DNA of 64,000 nt from the NCBI GenBank assembly GCA_964484185.1, contig CAZAEQ010000002.1:62001-126000 (forward strand), in the 5' to 3' direction. Shown in pieces: positions 60,660 to 64,000 of the stretch; position 1 is the stretch's first letter, and the number at the start of each line of letters is the position of its first letter. The notes beneath the pieces were generated by a model that was given only the letters and a program-made list of their open reading frames with translations, ran no database searches and was not told the DNA's origin. Source of the DNA: F1-120-MAGs238 sp964484185. GTDB taxonomy: Bacteria > Planctomycetota > Phycisphaerae > Phycisphaerales > UBA1924. Position numbers and translations under genes: made by a program.

Positions 60660-63600
60660 TTACAGGAGGCTGCCGCCTTCGACCTGCTTTTTCTCGGTGG
60701 TGACGTTGAGGCCAAGGCCTTTGAGTTCATTGCAAAGAACGTCGAACGCGACGGGCATGCCCGCCTCGAGCTTGTTGACGCCCTTGACCATGGACTCGTA
60801 GATCTTGGTGCGGCCTTCCACATCGTCTGACTTGACGGTGAGGAGTTCCTGGAGGATGTATGCCGCGCCGTAGGCCTCGAGCGCCCACACTTCCATTTCG
60901 CCGAAGCGCTGACCACCGGTACGGGCCTTGCCACCCAGCGGCTGCTGCGTGATGAGGCTGTATGGACCAGTAGAACGAGCGTGGATCTTGTCGTCGACCA
61001 AGTGGTGAAGCTTGAGCATGTAGAGACAGCCGACGGTGGTGCGCTGAGCGAAAGGTTCGCCAGTGCGTCCATCGTGCAACTGAATCTTGCCACCGCGAGG
61101 CATCTTCGCGAGAATTTCGCGAGCCTTGGCTGGCTTGCCGGCCTTTTCGTATTCATCGAGACGACGCTGTACATCGTTATTGGCTTCTTCAACCGCCGCG
61201 TGAACTTCATCTTCAATCGCACCGTCGAAGATGGGTGTGACAGCCTGGAAGCCCAGGATGTTGGCAGCCCAGCCAAGATGTGTTTCAAGAATCTGACCGA
61301 CGTTCATTCGGCTGGGCACGCCCAGCGGATTGAGGAGGATGTCAACGGGGGTGCCGTCTTCCATGAATGGCATGTCTTCTTCGGGCACGATGCGGGCAAT
61401 CACGCCCTTGTTACCGTGACGACCGGCCATCTTGTCACCAACTGAAAGTTGACGCTTGGTGGCGAGGTAGACTTTGACCATTTCGAGCACGCCGGTGGGA
61501 AGTTCATCGCCGCGTTTCATGTGGCCGAGTTTGCGCTGCTTTTCATCACCAACCGCCTTGATCCGCGGCCAGAACTGATTGTACAGCTTCTCAGCTTCGA
61601 TCTTGGATTCCTTCGAACCCTTGATCCACTTGACGTCGAACGTCTTGATCTGTTCGATCACGACTTCAGCGATGTCTGATGCACCGACCTTCTGACGGGT
61701 CATCGGGTCGACCATCGGAGTGCCGATGGCATCGTTGATCTTCTGAGTCATCTGCTTGAAGAGGCCGATGGTTTTTGCATCCATCTCAACTTCGTACTCA
61801 GCCATTTCCTTCTTAAGCTGCTTCTTCTGCTCTTCGGACTGGTGAGTACGGCGAGAGAAGTGCTTGGCGCCGATCACGATGCCTTCGACGCCCGCGGGGA
61901 CTTCGAGTGAATCGTTCTTGACGTCTTCGCCTGCGCGACCGAAGATGGCGTGCAGAAGTTTTTCTTCAGGAGTAAGCTCGGTCTTGCTCTTTGGGCTGAC
62001 CTTGCCGACGAGGATGTCGCCAGGGCCAACGCGAGCGCCAAGACGGATGATGCCCTTGTCATCGAGATTGCGAAGCATCTTCTCGCTGACGTTGGGAATG
62101 TCGCGGGTGAATTCTTCCTTACCAAGCTTGGTCTCGCGAATTTCGACATCGAACGCATCGATGTGAATCGATGTGAAGGTGTCGTCCTTGACGAGGCGCT
62201 CAGAGATGACGATGGCATCTTCGTAGTTGTACCCGTCGAAGGTCATGAAGGCGACCAGAGCGTTCTTGCCGATGGCAAGTTCGCCCTGCTTGGTGCTGGC
62301 GCCGTCGGCGAGAATCTGGCCCTTTTCAACCATCTGACCGATCTTGACGATCGGCCGCTGGTTCTGGCAGGTGCGCTCGTTGAGACCAACGAACTTGCGG
62401 AGCACGTGCTCGTCGGTGTCGTCGATGACAATGCGCTCAGAGTCGACAAAGGTGACTTTGCCTGAGCTCTTGGCTTTCACAACCATGCCGGAGTTGGGGC
62501 CGATCGACTTTTCAATGCCGGTGGCAATGATGGGCGGATCGATCTTGATCAGCGGCACACCCTGACGCTGCATGTTCGAACCCATGAGGGCGCGGTTTGC
62601 ATCGTCGTGCTCGAGGAACGGAATGAGTGCGGCGGAGATACCGACGATCTGCTTGGGTGAAACGTCGACGTAATCGACGCGTTCAGAAGGAACTTCTGCA
62701 AGTTCGCCGTTGACGCGAGCGAGGATGGGACCCTTCTTGAGCTTGCCACCTTCTTCGAGTGCATCGGTCGGAGCAAGAATCGCCCGCATTTCTTCATCAG
62801 CACGGAGGTAGTGAACCTTGCCGGGCTTGCCATCTTTGAGTTCGCGGTATGGCGTGCGGAGGAAGCCGTACTCATCGGTGGTCGAATAGATCGCCATCGA
62901 TGAAATCAGACCGATGTTGGTACCTTCGGGAGTTTCGATCGGGCAGATGCGGCCGTAGTGCGAAATGTGCACGTCGCGCACTTCAAAGCCTGCACGCTTG
63001 CGGTTGAGACCGCCCGGGCCCAGGGCTGAAAGACGACGCTCGTGGACGAGTGAAGAGAGCGGGTTGGTCTGGTCGACGACCTGAGAAAGCTCAGAGCGGC
63101 CGAAGAAGAAGTCGATGGCGCTTGAGATGCTCTTGGAATTCACAAGATCAGCAATTTTTGAAAGCTGCTCAGGATCCTTGACGCTCATGCGCTCCTGAAC
63201 GGTGCGGCGGAGTTTCAAGAAGCCCTTGCGGAGTTCTTCAACTGCGAGTTCATCGAGCGTGCGAAGACGACGATTGCCCAGGTGATCGATATCGTCGATG
63301 TTGGCGACTGGTGCGCCAGTCTCGGGATCGGCGCGACCTGAACGAAGATCGATGATGTACTGGATCACGCGGAGGAAATCCTCCGAGCGAAGGAACATCT
63401 TGTCTTCGGGGACGTTCAGATCGAACTTGCGGTTGATGCGGAAGCGACCAACGCGGCCGAGGCGGTAGCGGTTGTCGTCGAAGAACTTTTCCATCCACAG
63501 CTGGCGAGCCTTCTCAACCTGCGGCGGGTTGCCCGGACGGAGCTTCGAATACACCTTGAGCAGAGCACGGTCGTATTCGTTTTCTGCTTCGAATTGTTCG

Positions 63601-64000
63601 AGCTTTTCTTCAGCGATGGTGTTGAGGATCAACACATCGGAAGGATTGATGATGACTTTGCACTTCTTGAGGCCTGAAGCCTGAATCTCAGCGACCTTGT
63701 CGCCGATCATGCGGCCAACGTGAACGTGTTCCACACCGTCGGAATCGACGATGCTTTCAGCCGCCCACATGTCTTCAGAAAGCTTGTCGACGTTGATTTC
63801 GGAAACTTCGTAGAAGAGGCGGAGAAGCGTGTCGGTCGACGCGATTGACTGATCGAGACAGCGGAGGAACGTCGTCGCCGCCATCTTGGTCGACTGGTCG
63901 ATCTTCATCGCCAGGACATCTTTCTTGGTGACTTCGAGTTCGATCCACGAGCCGCGCTCGGGGATGACGCGGGCTGAGTGCAGCGGGCGATCGCCTTCGC
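60660..64000 (-). CDS. rpoB: DNA-directed RNA polymerase subunit beta; 5' partial
   Basis: Open to the right window edge: upstream of the internal ATG at 63908 the frame continues as LHSARVIPERGSWIELEVTKKDVLAMKIDQS, the conserved beta lobe/protrusion start (compare FSARIIPYRGSWLDFE), so 63908 is not the start. Present are the fork-loop and rifampicin-region sequences (FFGRSELSQVVDQTNPLSSLVHERRLSALGPGGLNR, RDVHISHYGRICPIETPEGTNIGLI), DGYNYEDAIVISERLVKDD, GDKMAGRHGNKGVIARIVPEEDMPF, and the C-terminal clamp (GKARTGGQRFGEMEVWALEAYGAAYILQELLTVKSDDV). First of the visible rpoBC pair. Confidence 0.98.
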   Translation of the reverse strand, partial: EGDRPLHSARVIPERGSWIELEVTKKDVLAMKIDQSTKMAATTFLRCLDQSIASTDTLLRLFYEVSEINVDKLSEDMWAAESIVDSDGVEHVHVGRMIGDKVAEIQASGLKKCKVIINPSDVLILNTIAEEKLEQFEAENEYDRALLKVYSKLRPGNPPQVEKARQLWMEKFFDDNRYRLGRVGRFRINRKFDLNVPEDKMFLRSEDFLRVIQYIIDLRSGRADPETGAPVANIDDIDHLGNRRLRTLDELAVEELRKGFLKLRRTVQERMSVKDPEQLSKIADLVNSKSISSAIDFFFGRSELSQVVDQTNPLSSLVHERRLSALGPGGLNRKRAGFEVRDVHISHYGRICPIETPEGTNIGLISSMAIYSTTDEYGFLRTPYRELKDGKPGKVHYLRADEEMRAILAPTDALEEGGKLKKGPILARVNGELAEVPSERVDYVDVSPKQIVGISAALIPFLEHDDANRALMGSNMQRQGVPLIKIDPPIIATGIEKSIGPNSGMVVKAKSSGKVTFVDSERIVIDDTDEHVLRKFVGLNERTCQNQRPIVKIGQMVEKGQILADGASTKQGELAIGKNALVAFMTFDGYNYEDAIVISERLVKDDTFTSIHIDAFDVEIRETKLGKEEFTRDIPNVSEKMLRNLDDKGIIRLGARVGPGDILVGKVSPKSKTELTPEEKLLHAIFGRAGEDVKNDSLEVPAGVEGIVIGAKHFSRRTHQSEEQKKQLKKEMAEYEVEMDAKTIGLFKQMTQKINDAIGTPMVDPMTRQKVGASDIAEVVIEQIKTFDVKWIKGSKESKIEAEKLYNQFWPRIKAVGDEKQRKLGHMKRGDELPTGVLEMVKVYLATKRQLSVGDKMAGRHGNKGVIARIVPEEDMPFMEDGTPVDILLNPLGVPSRMNVGQILETHLGWAANILGFQAVTPIFDGAIEDEVHAAVEEANNDVQRRLDEYEKAGKPAKAREILAKMPRGGKIQLHDGRTGEPFAQRTTVGCLYMLKLHHLVDDKIHARSTGPYSLITQQPLGGKARTGGQRFGEMEVWALEAYGAAYILQELLTVKSDDVEGRTKIYESMVKGVNKLEAGMPVAFDVLCNELKGLGLNVTTEKKQVEGGSLL

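Overview
The window reads as a planctomycete of the class Phycisphaerae, probably a draft or metagenome-derived scaffold (a 10-N gap lies inside rpoC). The evidence is the planctomycete cytochrome c / DUF1549-DUF1553 / DUF1501 gene set, DUF1559-like pseudopilins, several secreted proteins whose C-termini carry a paired acidic 'DFxxDxxIDFFDYLDFVDAF...GC' tail (a dockerin-like EF-hand pair ending in Gly-Cys), other secreted proteins ending in PEP-CTERM-like 'P-x-PG...hydrophobic...RRRR' tails, and the style of rpoB, rpoC and thrS. I saw no tRNA, rRNA, CRISPR array or insertion sequence.

Layout. 0-25 kb is dominated by exported proteins: a truncated zinc metalloprotease, a 1186-aa adhesin-like protein with five ~180-aa repeats, a CTERM-type protein, four tandem paralogous right-handed beta-helix proteins (with the vestigial tail of a lost fifth copy), a WGENxGWIN-repeat protein, a beta-propeller-like protein, a subtilisin-family protease and a pseudopilin. 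A PadR regulator with its HAAS/secretin-N-like partner, a lipoprotein and thrS are interspersed. 23-30 kb carries carbon and nitrogen metabolism (GH15 glucoamylase-type enzyme, glutamate dehydrogenase family, sucD), a SpoA/FliN-domain protein and a DUF6159 membrane protein. 29-32.5 kb (minus) is a compact overlapping operon: secretin-N-like exported protein, ECF sigma factor, probable anti-sigma protein, small membrane protein, short-chain dehydrogenase. Next come prfB with a programmed +1 frameshift at an unusual UAA stop, a methyltransferase, two small membrane proteins, a CTERM protein with a papain/C39-like residue pattern, and the pyruvate dehydrogenase E1-beta and E2 genes separated by an unknown membrane protein. 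A ParDE toxin-antitoxin pair with its own near-consensus promoter sits at 39.4-40.2 kb. 40-47 kb (minus) is the planctomycete cytochrome c/DUF1501 cluster. 47-51 kb has small membrane proteins, a phytoene-desaturase-like oxidoreductase and a divergent TIGR01777-like epimerase.

The most interesting region is 51.9-56.05 kb: a near-consensus promoter, a clear cobalamin (B12) riboswitch and a tightly packed co-directional set encoding a CTERM-anchored secreted protein, a secreted quinoprotein-like beta-propeller with a dockerin-like tail, a pseudopilin, and a BFD-like [2Fe-2S] protein. I infer a B12-controlled surface system, possibly for B12 capture (compare the Bacteroides propeller BtuG); this is not proven. 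The window ends with rpoC and rpoB on the minus strand; the rpoBC terminator hairpin is embedded in the 3' coding end of the convergent [2Fe-2S] gene.
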